Origin: Rosistilla ulvae
Lineage (GTDB): Bacteria; Planctomycetota; Planctomycetia; Pirellulales; Pirellulaceae
Length of the DNA stretch: 64,000 nucleotides
Direction of reading: 5' to 3'
Assembly: GCF_007741475.1 (NCBI RefSeq)
Contig: NZ_CP036261.1
Span: 6,511,798-6,575,797, forward strand
Below, piece after piece: positions 19,401 to 27,988 of this stretch (position 1 is the first letter of the stretch; each line of letters opens with the position of its first letter). The translations under genes were made by a program, and so were the position numbers. Under the pieces are notes generated by a model. That model was not told where the DNA came from. It made no database searches and saw nothing but the letters and a program-made list of their open reading frames with translations.

Positions 19401-20548
19401 CGAAGCACCGACACATGATACTCGGCCGTTTCGTCCCCCGAACACACCAGCTCCAAAATATGGGGCCGGCCAGCGACCGCACCTTCCAATTGAACCGCTC
19501 GCGTGACAGAGGTTTTGTCCCCCTCGGCTCGCTGCCCACCGCTGCGGCGAGGTGAATTGACGACCTCAGCCAACTGATCCACTTCGACATCCTGCAACAG
19601 TTCCCAGGCCGTCGTATCGACGGAATCTTGCTGCGGGTTGCTTTCATCTACCACCAGCACCTGCACTTGGCGACGACTGTGCAACAGCGATCGACTACTG
19701 CCGGCGGTATTGACCGACGATCGGATCTGCAAGTCGATCTCATACGCCCCTTCGGTTGCAGGCAACGGAATCGCAAAGTCACGCAAATCCTGAAACTGTC
19801 CCAAAGCATCGGTCATCACATCTTGAACCACCTCCGACAATGGGGCACCGCCTCGCGCTGGCTTCAGGGTGGCGGTCAATTTCATCTCAGTATTTGCGCG
19901 GGTTGGAACTTCGTCCAACAGAACTTCAAACCGGAAGGTCTCTCCAGGACTGAAGATCAAATGTCGCCGCGGGTAGATCAACTTTGTCGGCATCGGTTCC
20001 ACTCGCGCAACAACACGAATATCCCCAGGAAGTTCATAGACCGCTTGCTTGCGAGCAAGCGTCGCCAAATCGATCTGATGTGTCTCCGCGGTGGAACCGA
20101 TCGCACTCTCTCCCTGCACCCCAAACAACAGGACGGTCGTCTCGGTTAGATCCGCTTCAAAGACGAACCCGCCGTGCGTTTGAGGAAGCCCAGCGAAGAT
20201 GTCGATCTCGTCGACCGACCATTGGACCGACGCGACTTCATCCCCCACTGTCCCCAACCGCTGGAAGTTCAGAATCTCGCTTCCGCGCAGCGCCATCTTG
20301 CCGGTGATCCGTTGCGGCCGCTCGCTTTCCCATTCCACCCACACCCGTTTGAAACCGACGGCGCGACTCTCGGCGTCGACGGGGCGCTGCGGTTCTCCAC
20401 GTTTGTTCTGGAATGGCGGCAGCGGCGGCGTCCGCTGCCCAACGTCGGTTCGCTTCGAAAACGGCTGAACCTCTTCGGCACGCGCCGCCGCGTGTCCGAT
20501 CAGCATCGCGATTAATAGCGTTCGGGTGATTTGATTTAATCGGTTCAT
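16409..20548 (-). CDS. Giant exported glycoside-hydrolase-like protein
   Basis: This 1379-residue protein has a signal peptide (MNRLNQITRTLLIAMLIGHA, then AARA). The start at 20548 is preferred to 20620 because the signal begins there and GGTGG lies upstream. Residues about 180-280 look like an alpha-2-macroglobulin/MG2-type beta domain (TKLIYPRRHLIFSPGETFRF). About 486-700 resembles a family-10-like glycosylhydrolase TIM barrel (WQFYLDSTARQAQLLNNAGYSAA, FGGVAIVVDDQ, GEHWGADPEAH). About 980-1150 is a jelly-roll, carbohydrate-binding-like domain (LLPNADFSEVDTEGQIAHWEL). The last 200 residues are Ala/Pro/Asp-rich. I infer an extracellular polysaccharide-degrading or -binding role; catalytic residues cannot be named with confidence. 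Confidence 0.8.
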   Translation of the reverse strand: MNRLNQITRTLLIAMLIGHAAARAEEVQPFSKRTDVGQRTPPLPPFQNKRGEPQRPVDAESRAVGFKRVWVEWESERPQRITGKMALRGSEILNFQRLGTVGDEVASVQWSVDEIDIFAGLPQTHGGFVFEADLTETTVLLFGVQGESAIGSTAETHQIDLATLARKQAVYELPGDIRVVARVEPMPTKLIYPRRHLIFSPGETFRFEVLLDEVPTRANTEMKLTATLKPARGGAPLSEVVQDVMTDALGQFQDLRDFAIPLPATEGAYEIDLQIRSSVNTAGSSRSLLHSRRQVQVLVVDESNPQQDSVDTTAWELLQDVEVDQLAEVVNSPRRSGGQRAEGDKTSVTRAVQLEGAVAGRPHILELVCSGDETAEYHVSVLRDAGSVVETMIESTFSVDPRAGETATHQLVFWPSADDIAVLVTRQSVSPQPSSTRMRIYAGPKSLPAVSLRGVTGQRVVAAHLDSPALDLRLGGTHLQSPLDKDLKDWQFYLDSTARQAQLLNNAGYSAAMVTVAGGGGSIYPSSFIEPSMLFDNGERIPHGGGSPRKDVLELMFRMYDRHQMVLIPTVRFDFPLAALESQILRGNRSLRMRNDQQQTWWEASPKAPPQGPYYNPAHPAVQAEMHRIVQELVDAYSHHISFGGVAIVVDDQTYVQFPGEHWGADPEAHAAFVAQQNQTNRDSETSSLVGDELREWRDARLGAMFLGLGKTLADGQSNHKLYVIDRLTQPTAGHRALRDAFSDAPSAETSVVWVDALQVDIDGQASSPIHAEEAEDVTSPAPVVTLAKQAGLLLPEDALVQAIGPAGRSGVIEQIAASDADLIVHPLRDLSLGQIEARRNLFTAIGSLPSGRFEPVVSSQTDDPMMMLRSAASSVARYGYVVNNSAWATDVQIRFNDLAGLEVQTVSDAATSRPSDHVWQVRVEPYDMVAFRVPKSDCQIVDWSIQRDRAIAAQMRDWLATLNQHLDAAMNLQLEESTLLPNADFSEVDTEGQIAHWELAHGAGMKLRLDDDDSQVDKTLCIETESPLGWPTPPVAWARSAWIGIPESKRVLFVGRMRAEDDFATTRVKMVVAGQTGGQAYEESIWIDGSLPESVRVEHDVATDTPYRQAGIQILDLPDDPGDRLQVRFEVYNGGKVWIDQVAVYDRFLTSEEVDEVGAMHDDAVAGIDANDFGPYLQLRKLPLADTLMNQTAVVLSEIEASQGEKAGETIASIDDAGSDADKALPQLAAAEPADPPAAKPSPRQTAATTVERAAAAPSRDSVDRRASIAALDALGFGMIGSEPAPESPGQLQVASRAMLEAELAKQTRPARTAAAPKQDPKPAAKPSLGQRIVGWFRGGTDQQATDEAVADGSDRPSDQAEQTERVSGFQIWKSRRK

Positions 20549-21058
20549 CGCGTTTCCACCACTATGGCGTTTTCGATTGCCAATACGGCCGCATCGGCAA
20601 AGGCCCGACAACGGGCGCATCCACGAATCGGTATCGTCGGCACAATCGGTGGTAAATCAGGCGAAGTCGGCATGCTCGATACGATCCCTACTCCCGGTGG
20701 TGTGGGTCGTTCGGGTCAGGCAATCTGTACTTTGCTAGCGTCGCACCAGCGGCAGACCTTGTCCCTCCCCCGCAGCCAAGCGGCAGCCCCAGTCCATGTC
20801 TCAATAGAAGGCTCAGCCGCCACACGACAGCGTCCGGCTGATTTGCCTCACGCAAAAACAGACTTCCCCTTGGAACAGACTGCGGACACCTTGCAACCGC
20901 CGTGCTATCGCACCGATAATGGCAACTTGTTCCCCCGCAACCATTTCGCAAAACGGGGAGCAGCGCCCGAGGGCAACACCGGCGGGCCCAGCAGCACGGT
21001 CCCAGGCAGCATTCCACACGGGCGGATCGGCCACGCGAAAACCACGGGTTCCCGACGC
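20549..21058. other. Upstream region of LEPR-XLL gene; coding status unclear
   Basis: The frame of the downstream gene stays open back to an ATG at 20564, but the extra 165 residues have no signal peptide and look like shadow composition. I treat this as the intergenic region between two divergent genes. No clear promoter or hairpin was found. Confidence 0.4.
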
Positions 21059-22711
21059 ATGACATCGCAACGAAAGCTTCGCTACGAATCGCTCGAAGCC
21101 CGCCGTCTGCTGGCCAGCGACATCACGATTGTTCCAGGATTCCCCAGCGATTCGAACGCGATCGATCATCGCAACCAACCGCTATTGGCACCGCTGCACG
21201 CCGCTGCTGTCGAAATCGCCGTATCCCCAGGCCATGCAACCGACGGTTTGATTCACGAATCGGAGGGGCGTGTCGTCGTCGTCGACAGTTCACAACAGAC
21301 AGGCTTTGCCAGCCGGCTGTGGATCTTCGACCGCGACGATCATGGCGGCTTGAGGCCGGCTCGCGATGTCATCGATCCTGGTTTTCATGTCGACCGAATG
21401 CTGATCGACGGTGATCGCGCGATCGTCTTTGGGACTCAGTGGACGTGGCAACAGGGGACTTCCGAATCGGCATCGTTGGACGGCGTTCCCCTGCAAACAT
21501 TGGTCGCGACGATCGACCTGCAAACGCCATCCCCATCGCCGCGGCAAGCGATCCAACAAACCGTGCCAGGCCTTCTCAAAGAGCTGCATCTTGCGGACCG
21601 GCATTTGATCCTGGTGATGCACTCCGAACTACCAACGATCGCGACGATCGATCGGCAACCAGCACCTGAAACCGTCCATTCGTTTGCGATCACCGACGAC
21701 GGCCTCCGCGAGATCGCGTCGCAGCCGATCTCCGCCGGGATCACACGACCGTTGGGCGATCGCTTGCTGACCCTGACTACGCGCGACGACACGACGGAGC
21801 CCTTCAACATGCAGGACTCCGAAAACGTCGGTGTCCCGCTGCACAACTGGCTCACCCAATACGCGGTCGGCGCGGGGGCGATCGCTCCAGTTGCCGAGAT
21901 CGATTTGGGCAGCGGATGGATCGGCAGTTTCCAAATCGCCAACGACCAAACGGCAACCGCCGTTCGCACCGTTCAATCCGACGGTTCGGGAATCGCCACG
22001 TCGATCGACATCTTGGATCTATCGGGCGATTCGATCCGTTTATTCGATTCGTTGACGGTGGCAAACTTCGCCGGCTACGCAATCGCCGCCCAGCCCGATT
22101 TTGTCTTGTTATATGACCAAGCAACTCCCGAGTGGTTGGTTTTGGTCGACATCCAATCGCAGCACCCCGGAACGGCCCAGCCCGTTCGCCAGATCGAACT
22201 CGATTCCGATTGGACCTTGCATCCCGAAGGGCTACGGATGTCGAACAATCGCGTTGTTGTCCTCGCCACACGCCCCCTGCACGTCGATCCAATCGACCGC
22301 TTGCGCGATCTATCGATCGATGGCGACCAAGGGACAGCGGCGTTGTTGCTAACGATTTCTCTGGACGATGCAAAACTCGTCGCCATCAGTCCGCTTGGCA
22401 ACCTTTCCAACACGCTGCCCCACCCCGCGCTGCACTCGATCGACGCGGCGCGCGATCGCGTCGGGATGTTTATCGAGCAACACGAATCCGATACCGCCAA
22501 GGGTTCGGGATTTTTATATGGCCATCTAGATGACGCCGGGAACTTTGTCGCCGAAGGACTGCTTCGCGATCTACAGCCCGATGATGAGATCGACATCGAT
22601 CCTCGGCGCCTGATGGCCCGCGGCGACGGACAGCTCGCGCAACATCGCTGGGATCAACCCGATCAGCCCGCGATGCAGATGCCCCTTGTCGATCCGAACG
22701 GACCGACGTAA
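21059..22711 (+). CDS. LEPR-XLL-type secreted beta-propeller protein
   Basis: Taken from the ATG at 21059, this is 550 residues. The N-terminus reads MTSQRKLRYESLEARRLLAS, a close match to the LEPR-XLL motif that begins many large exported planctomycete proteins. The body alternates phrases like EGRVVVVDSSQQTGFASRLWIFDRDD, DRMLIDGDRAIVFGT and NNRVVVLATRPLHVDP, consistent with blades of a beta-propeller (resembling the Beta_propel family). It probably acts outside the cytoplasm; no enzymatic motif is visible. The start could lie upstream, since the frame is open to 20564, but the motif position argues for 21059. It diverges from the giant protein gene. Confidence 0.75.
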   Translation: MTSQRKLRYESLEARRLLASDITIVPGFPSDSNAIDHRNQPLLAPLHAAAVEIAVSPGHATDGLIHESEGRVVVVDSSQQTGFASRLWIFDRDDHGGLRPARDVIDPGFHVDRMLIDGDRAIVFGTQWTWQQGTSESASLDGVPLQTLVATIDLQTPSPSPRQAIQQTVPGLLKELHLADRHLILVMHSELPTIATIDRQPAPETVHSFAITDDGLREIASQPISAGITRPLGDRLLTLTTRDDTTEPFNMQDSENVGVPLHNWLTQYAVGAGAIAPVAEIDLGSGWIGSFQIANDQTATAVRTVQSDGSGIATSIDILDLSGDSIRLFDSLTVANFAGYAIAAQPDFVLLYDQATPEWLVLVDIQSQHPGTAQPVRQIELDSDWTLHPEGLRMSNNRVVVLATRPLHVDPIDRLRDLSIDGDQGTAALLLTISLDDAKLVAISPLGNLSNTLPHPALHSIDAARDRVGMFIEQHESDTAKGSGFLYGHLDDAGNFVAEGLLRDLQPDDEIDIDPRRLMARGDGQLAQHRWDQPDQPAMQMPLVDPNGPT

Positions 22712-22769
22712 CCGAACGTTGTGGGGTGCCAACGGCCGGAAAAGAGTCTCGCAACGGACTACCTCTACC

Positions 22770-23120
22770 CTACGGAGCGACCTGATCGATCTTCGCCGCC
22801 AGGATGAAATCGTTTTCGCTCAGCCCGCCGATCGCGTGGGTGCTCAGTTCGATGTTGACCTTTCGGTAGCCGATCAGGTGGACGTCGGGATGGTGCCCGT
22901 CCTGCTCGGCCACTTCCGCCACGCGGTTCAGGAACTCCATCCCCTGCACAAAGTGCTTCACATTCCACTGCTTGCGAATCCATTTCTCGTCGTCGGACAA
23001 CTGCCAGCCCGGAAGGTTTTGCAACTGCTTCTGGGCTTCGGCCGCCGAACAAGGGTCCACTCCCCCCTCGCACGGCTTGCATTTTTTCTTCGCCAATTGA
23101 TCCATTGAACTGATATCCAT
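22770..23120 (-). CDS. phhB: 4a-hydroxytetrahydrobiopterin dehydratase (PCD)
   Basis: This 116-residue protein matches pterin-4a-carbinolamine dehydratase. The active-site stretch GHHPDVHLIGYRKVNIELSTH carries His76, His77 and His95, the catalytic and substrate-binding histidines. The N-terminus has the KCKPCEGG segment common in bacterial members. It recycles the hydroxylated pterin cofactor after aromatic amino acid hydroxylation; in bacteria without such hydroxylases it may serve other pterin roles. No phenylalanine hydroxylase gene is adjacent. The ATG at 23120 is followed by a second in-frame ATG five codons later, so the exact start is not certain. Confidence 0.93.
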   Translation of the reverse strand: MDISSMDQLAKKKCKPCEGGVDPCSAAEAQKQLQNLPGWQLSDDEKWIRKQWNVKHFVQGMEFLNRVAEVAEQDGHHPDVHLIGYRKVNIELSTHAIGGLSENDFILAAKIDQVAP

Positions 23121-23251
23121 CGAGGGAACCTTTCGATTGTGAGAGATGAACCGACCTATATCTCACTGTACGGCGATCCGGAAAGCCTTGGCAAGGATCT
23201 CGGCACGAGATTCGCTCATGAATCTGGGCGGTTTGAAATCCGCATGCCAAA

Positions 23252-23279
23252 TTGACACTTTCCACCGTTGCGCTACAAT
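23252..23279 (+). promoter_or_regulatory. Sigma-70-type promoter of trxA
   Basis: TTGACA (23252-23257) and TACAAT (23274-23279) are separated by 16 bases, a near-consensus vegetative promoter. It would start a transcript near 23286, leaving a leader of about 97 bases before the thioredoxin ATG at 23383. Confidence 0.75.
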
Positions 23280-23382
23280 TTTGTTCTTCGATGGACAGTT
23301 CGACCAAGCATCGAATTTCTGAAACGCATGTTCTCAGAGGCGGCATCGGCTGCCTCGATCACACCAAACTGGAGTAGTAGTT

Positions 23383-23709
23383 ATGGCTGGAAACGTAGCC
23401 GAATTCACCGATCAAAATTTCGACACCGAAGTGCTCCAGTCGGATGCGCCTGTTCTGGTCGATTTCTGGGCGCCTTGGTGCGGTCCCTGCCGTCAGATCG
23501 CGCCGATGATCGAAGAACTGGCCGGTGAAAACCCCGATCTGAAAATCGGTAAGGTCAACATCGACGAAAACCCCGGCGCTGCACAGAAGTACGGCGTCAG
23601 CAGCATCCCAACCATCTTGGTCTTCAAGAATGGTGAGATCTCCGAAAGCTTCGTCGGCGTTCGCCCGAAGGGTTCGCTGCAAGCGGCACTGGATACCGCC
23701 AAGGCGTAA
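23383..23709 (+). CDS. trxA: Thioredoxin
   Basis: This 108-residue protein is a canonical thioredoxin with the active site WCGPC (Cys33 and Cys36), the buried Asp (VDFWAPWC) and the cis-Pro segment SIPTILVFKNGE. It reduces protein disulfides in the cytoplasm using electrons from thioredoxin reductase. Full length and ungapped. A strong promoter lies about 100 bases upstream (23252-23279) and a GGAGTAG stretch precedes the ATG. It appears monocistronic. Confidence 0.97.
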   Translation: MAGNVAEFTDQNFDTEVLQSDAPVLVDFWAPWCGPCRQIAPMIEELAGENPDLKIGKVNIDENPGAAQKYGVSSIPTILVFKNGEISESFVGVRPKGSLQAALDTAKA

Positions 23710-23800
23710 CGCCTGCGGAATCGATAGCTAAGCGGGAATGTGACCCGAGTGACATAATTGTGATCCCACGGAGAGAGACGGCCGCAAGCTGCTTTCTTCC

Positions 23801-25234
23801 GTGGCGTCACCGATTAGACTGTCCTCTGCTCACGTTGGGCTTTCGATTCCTCCTGCACAGGTGTATCCGACTGTGACCTCCCACCCCGCCTTCCCCTCCC
23901 TCCTATCGTTTCGCTCCGCACCGTTCTCTGCCTCGCTGCGTGTTGCGATACTCACCCTCATCTGCCTGCCCAATTTCTCTGCGGCACAGGACAACCCCGC
24001 CGATAAACTGATCTCTGAAGGTCGCATGCTGTTGCCAGCTGGAACGCTGGAGATCGACCAACCGCTGGAGATCGATCTGTCGAAGACGGGGCCGCTGCAT
24101 ATCGTTGGCCAAGGTCATTCGCGGATCGTGATGAATGGCCCCGGCCCCGCAATCCGGATCACTGGGACGCTCAAAGGAACCGCCGCCCCGAAAACGATCA
24201 AGCCGCAGGTCTTTGAAAAAGAGAACGCACCGCTGATCGCCGGTTTCGAAATCATCGGCAATCACCCCGAAGCCGACGGGATCGAACTGGTCGGTGTGAT
24301 GCAGCCGACGATCCGCGATCTGACGATTCGCAAATCGCGGCACGCGATCCGACTGACCTCGCGGAACCGCAATCTGATCGTCAGCGATTGCCACCTGTAT
24401 GAAAACAGCGGCGCCGGCGTCTACTTCGACCACGTCAGTTTGCACCAAGCCAACATCGTCGGTTCGCACATCAGTTACAACGCTGCGGGAGGCGTCGTGA
24501 TCCGCGGCGGCGATGTCCGCAACGTCCACATTGCCGGCTGTGACATCGAAGCGAACATGGGGACTCCCGACGCTCCGGCAGCCGCCAACGTGCTGCTGGA
24601 TTCCGAAGAGGGAAGCATCGGTGAGGTGGCGATCACTGGCTGCACGATCCAACACACCCACCACGGCAAGGATTCGGCCAACATCTGGATCGACTTACAA
24701 AGCAACCGGCAGAAGTTCACCGAAGAACTGCGGCACGGCAACGTCACGATCTCCGGCAACATCCTGTCCGACGTCCAGCACAATATCTACGTCCAGAACA
24801 CCCGTGGCGTGGCGATCACCGGCAACACGATTTGGAAGGGATACGACCGCAACATCCTGCTGAAAAACTGCGAAGCGGTTGTCGTCTCGGGGAACACCTT
24901 CGACCGCAACCCGCGATACGGTTACGGCGATGCCTCCGACGCCAAACTTGGCATCCGGCTGACCCAGTGCAGCGGATGCCTGCTGGTCGCCAACGCGATC
25001 AATGGCGTGGGCGATGTCGACGGAGCGATCGAACTGCACCGCTGCAGCCAGATTGTCTTCAGTCAATCGACGGTCCGCGGCTTCCCGAAAGCGGGGGTCC
25101 TGTTGGACGAATGCGTCCAATCGATCGTCAACAACTGTATCGTCACCGAAGAAAATGCAGCCGCCAAAGCGATTCGGCAGCTGGGGGGCGAGGGGAATCG
25201 GATCGCGGAAAACATGGTCATCGAGACCCCCTGA
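23801..25234 (+). CDS. Exported right-handed beta-helix repeat protein
   Basis: Up to 477 residues. The hydrophobic run LRVAILTLICLPNFSAAQ near residues 46-63 is the signal peptide, so the annotated ATG probably lies too far upstream, or the leader is unusually long. The body consists of repeated short strands with NXXSGN-like turns (ITGNTIWKG, VVSGNTFDRN, ISGNILSDV) typical of parallel beta-helix (pectate-lyase-like) proteins. It begins with a glycan-lyase-like PAGTLEIDQPLEIDL segment. Likely binds or cleaves polysaccharide; no catalytic residues were assigned. Confidence 0.85.
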   Translation: MASPIRLSSAHVGLSIPPAQVYPTVTSHPAFPSLLSFRSAPFSASLRVAILTLICLPNFSAAQDNPADKLISEGRMLLPAGTLEIDQPLEIDLSKTGPLHIVGQGHSRIVMNGPGPAIRITGTLKGTAAPKTIKPQVFEKENAPLIAGFEIIGNHPEADGIELVGVMQPTIRDLTIRKSRHAIRLTSRNRNLIVSDCHLYENSGAGVYFDHVSLHQANIVGSHISYNAAGGVVIRGGDVRNVHIAGCDIEANMGTPDAPAAANVLLDSEEGSIGEVAITGCTIQHTHHGKDSANIWIDLQSNRQKFTEELRHGNVTISGNILSDVQHNIYVQNTRGVAITGNTIWKGYDRNILLKNCEAVVVSGNTFDRNPRYGYGDASDAKLGIRLTQCSGCLLVANAINGVGDVDGAIELHRCSQIVFSQSTVRGFPKAGVLLDECVQSIVNNCIVTEENAAAKAIRQLGGEGNRIAENMVIETP

Positions 25235-25355
25235 AATCCCCAACAGGGTTATCCAGTGTTTTAATCTTAGGTATCAGCCGAAGCGCAAACACTTATTAGC
25301 CCTGATTCCCCAACACCCCAAGTTGTCGGTCTTTCCAGGGTGTGCGACAATGCGT

Positions 25356-25373
25356 TCAGAAGGGACCTTCTGA
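25356..25373. promoter_or_regulatory. Perfect dyad upstream of hisA
   Basis: TCAGAAGG and CCTTCTGA flank two bases, giving an 18-base dyad that ends 33 bases before the hisA start codon. It could be an operator, or part of a terminator for the preceding gene; no T-tract follows. Confidence 0.4.
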
Positions 25374-25406
25374 ATTCGAGATATTGCAAGCAGCGAGGAG
25401 CCGCGA

Positions 25407-26168
25407 GTGGAGATTTGGCCAGCGATTGATTTGCGTGGTGGCAAATGCGTTCGTTTGAAACAGGGTGATTACGCCCGCGAGACCGTCTTCAGCGACGAGC
25501 CGGCCACGATGGCGCGGCAGTGGGTCAGCCGAGGCGCCCAGTTCCTGCACCTGGTCGATCTGGACGCCGCTCGCGGCGCACCGATCCCCGAAAACCGACA
25601 AGCGATCGCCGACATCCTGCACGCTGTCGATGTTCCCTGCCAACTGGGCGGCGGCGTTCGCGATGACGCGGCGATCGATGACCTGTTTGGTCTCGGACTG
25701 TCGCGTCTGATCGTCGGCAGTGCGGCGCTGAAGCAGCCCGATTGGTTCGCGCGGATGTGCGATCGTTATCCAAAACGACTGGCCGCTGGGATCGATGCCC
25801 GCGACGGCATGGTCGCTACCGATGGCTGGTTGGAAACAAGCCAACGATCTGCTGTCGATCTGGCGAAGGATCTTCGCAGTAAGACCGAAAACATCGCGGC
25901 GATCATCTACACCGACATCGCCAAAGACGGAATGCTCTCGGGCCCCAACTTGGAAGCTCTGGCGGAGATGCGGGCCGCGACCGACATCCCCGTGATCGCC
26001 AGCGGTGGCGTGACGACTGTCGAAGACGTTCGTCAACTGACGGCGCAAAACACGCACGCCTGCATCATCGGTCGGGCTCTCTACGACGGCTGCTTGGATC
26101 TGCCGGCGGCTCTCGCCGCTGTTACGGAAGTTCTGCAAGCATCCGGCGGCGACTCTGCAAACGCCTAA
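25407..26168 (+). CDS. hisA: Phosphoribosylformimino-AICAR ribonucleotide isomerase (HisA)
   Basis: This 253-residue TIM-barrel protein has both catalytic aspartates in the expected places: Asp8 (PAIDLRGG) and Asp130 (AGIDARDG). Phosphate-binding loops are visible as GGGVRDD and IASGGV. It catalyses the Amadori rearrangement of ProFAR to PRFAR, the fourth step of histidine synthesis. The start is GTG with GAGGAG about 8 bases upstream; the conserved MEIWPAIDL begins there. It stands alone, not in a his operon. A hairpin (26248-26276) follows. Confidence 0.96.
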   Translation: MEIWPAIDLRGGKCVRLKQGDYARETVFSDEPATMARQWVSRGAQFLHLVDLDAARGAPIPENRQAIADILHAVDVPCQLGGGVRDDAAIDDLFGLGLSRLIVGSAALKQPDWFARMCDRYPKRLAAGIDARDGMVATDGWLETSQRSAVDLAKDLRSKTENIAAIIYTDIAKDGMLSGPNLEALAEMRAATDIPVIASGGVTTVEDVRQLTAQNTHACIIGRALYDGCLDLPAALAAVTEVLQASGGDSANA

Positions 26169-26247
26169 CGTTGCGTTAACACTCCAGGTTCGCGAGACCG
26201 CTCCGGCGGTCGCGTACCAAACGCACTACGCAAAACATCGGGAAACA

Positions 26248-26276
26248 GCCACGGTTTTCATTTCGGAAACCGTGGC
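26248..26276 (+). terminator. hisA terminator hairpin
   Basis: GCCACGGTTT and AAACCGTGGC form a perfect 10-bp stem with a nine-base loop, 80 bases after the hisA stop. A weak T-containing stretch follows. Confidence 0.6.
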
Positions 26277-26319
26277 GGCTTCTAACATCTCGATGAACCA
26301 ACGCATCGGCGACGTCTAT

Positions 26320-26357
26320 AAAAAAGAAAAGGCGGCACGCCTTAGATGACGTGCCGC
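26320..26357 (-). terminator. Intrinsic terminator of DUF1559/lipoprotein unit
   Basis: On the minus strand GCGGCACG and CGTGCCGC form an 8-bp stem with a ten-base loop, followed within two bases by TTTTCTTTTTT. This is a textbook Rho-independent terminator for the leftward transcript ending at 26551. Confidence 0.85.
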
Positions 26358-26550
26358 GCTTTGCAGACTCAAAGGGTATGAGCCCAGGCGGGAAAGATAA
26401 GGGCGGGAATGCGATCAGGACGATCGCATCGTAGTGAGGTGGGATTCGAACAAAGGTGGGAAAGTTAACTGGCGATGCGACCAGAACAGCCGCATCTCGG
26501 GAGGGAGTGATTCAAACATGGGCAACTGATGGATCAAGCGATATCACCGA

Positions 26551-27012
26551 TTACTTCAACGGCCCTTCTAGTTCAAAATCGACAGCGTTTTCGCCATCGC
26601 TGACTTCGGCGGTTAGGCCCGACATCTTGGAACTGCTGTATTTCGTCGGAACCAAAAGCTTTGGATCCGAGGCGGGATCTTCGGGAGACCCGGTCGCCAG
26701 TTCGATCGCGGAGATCGTCACGGCATGTCGGCCGACAACCGCTCCATCTTCGGGATCATAGGTCTTCAGGCTATAGCTGCCATCGGGCTGGATCTCTCCC
26801 GTCGCAGGCGGTCCACCGCCGCTGGGGATAAACATCACGGTCCCAGTTGTCACCGGGGCCCCCTTATAGACAACCTTTCCTTTTACCGGTGCCGTCGCAA
26901 CCCGCTTTTCAGCAGGCCCACAGCCGACGATGCACAGCAGAGCGATCGCGGCACCGCTTGCGGCAAAGCGAAGCAGCGAGGATCGGCCGGCGAAATAGTT
27001 CATGGACTTCAT
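26551..27012 (-). CDS. Carboxypeptidase-regulatory-like lipoprotein
   Basis: This 153-residue protein has a lipoprotein signal ending IVGC (Cys31). APVKGKVVYKGAPVTTGTVMFIP and GEIQPDGSYSLKTYDPEDG form a carboxypeptidase-regulatory-like/transthyretin beta-sandwich. The start at 27012 is supported by GGAAG upstream. It is the last gene of a leftward unit with two DUF1559 genes (28552-29487 and 27053-27988), and an intrinsic terminator follows. I infer an envelope role together with the DUF1559 proteins. Confidence 0.85.
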   Translation of the reverse strand: MKSMNYFAGRSSLLRFAASGAAIALLCIVGCGPAEKRVATAPVKGKVVYKGAPVTTGTVMFIPSGGGPPATGEIQPDGSYSLKTYDPEDGAVVGRHAVTISAIELATGSPEDPASDPKLLVPTKYSSSKMSGLTAEVSDGENAVDFELEGPLK

Positions 27013-27052
27013 TGGATAGCTTCCAAACTCTTAAAGACGGGTAAACGAGAAA

Positions 27053-27988
27053 CTACTCGAACGAAACAACTTCACCACGAGCTCGGGTCGCCATGGCGTC
27101 CAACACGACGTAGTCCATCGTTTCGGTCAAGAAACGCACACTGCCATCACAAAGCGAGAACTGGGCACCACCGGGATGTGCACTGCGATAAGGCGTCACG
27201 TTCGTTGACGTCGTCCCTTCGAAGTTGATCGGATACTGAAGGTTCTTGTTGTCCATCTGCAGGAAGCCACCTGACGAGTAGGAATAATAGCCCCAAGTCC
27301 AAGGCAGAATCCCGCCCCAACTGTTGAGCATCGAATCGGTCCAGCCCTGGCGGTCGGAGCATTCGCCCACCAAGATCGTCGAACTCGTTCCGTCGGTGAT
27401 GTGAGCGAATTTGACCTTGCTCTTCGGATAGATCACACCCGAGGTGCTGTAGTCTTGGCTCGAACTTGAAGTGTTGACCATGTCATAATTCACCGAACCG
27501 GCGTTGGCGTTGTAGTGCAGCGTTCCTTGGTCGATGCTGCCGATCTGACCTGCCGCTTTCGCAGTGCCGCCCAACGGCGAAGAAGGACAGGCGAAGCTCG
27601 GCATCGGATCGGTGAAAATTTGATTATCACCATAGTGCGGAGCCGTCGTGAATCGATACGGTTGCATGGTAACCAACGCGTTGGGGGACAATCCATCCAT
27701 CGCGTCGATACGGTTCCCCTCTTCGATAAAATCAAAGATTCGGGCGGGCCAGCCGATCCGGTAACCGCCGACATCCAAACCACCTGGCGGAAATTTGAGA
27801 TGCACATCGTGGTAGTTGTGCATCGCCAAACCAAGCTGCTTCATATTGTTGCTGCACTGCATCCGGCGAGCGGCTTCGCGAGCGGCTTGTACCGCCGGCA
27901 ACAGCAGCCCGACAAGGATGCCGATGATCGCAATCACGACTAACAATTCGACAAGGGTGAACGCACTTCGTTTTTTGGGAGGTCTCAA
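27053..27988 (-). CDS. DUF1559 protein, tandem paralogue 2
   Basis: This 311-residue DUF1559 protein has the prepilin signal [20 protein letters not shown] and [20 protein letters not shown], and [16 protein letters not shown] (H-X9-DG motif). I take the TTG at 27988 as start: the leader then reads [17 protein letters not shown] lies about 9 bases upstream, and the length equals that of the upstream paralogue exactly (312 codons each). An ATG start at 28066 would give a leader without prepilin form. It is about four-fifths identical by eye to 28552-29487, a recent tandem duplication. Confidence 0.9.
   Translation of the reverse strand: MRPPKKRSAFTLVELLVVIAIIGILVGLLLPAVQAAREAARRMQCSNNMKQLGLAMHNYHDVHLKFPPGGLDVGGYRIGWPARIFDFIEEGNRIDAMDGLSPNALVTMQPYRFTTAPHYGDNQIFTDPMPSFACPSSPLGGTAKAAGQIGSIDQGTLHYNANAGSVNYDMVNTSSSSQDYSTSGVIYPKSKVKFAHITDGTSSTILVGECSDRQGWTDSMLNSWGGILPWTWGYYSYSSGGFLQMDNKNLQYPINFEGTTSTNVTPYRSAHPGGAQFSLCDGSVRFLTETMDYVVLDAMATRARGEVVSFE

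Larger units (their letters stand above)
26169..26550. other. Intergenic region with two terminators
   Basis: Between convergent units; it contains a hairpin for the hisA transcript and a strong intrinsic terminator for the leftward DUF1559/lipoprotein unit. No gene seen. Confidence 0.7.
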
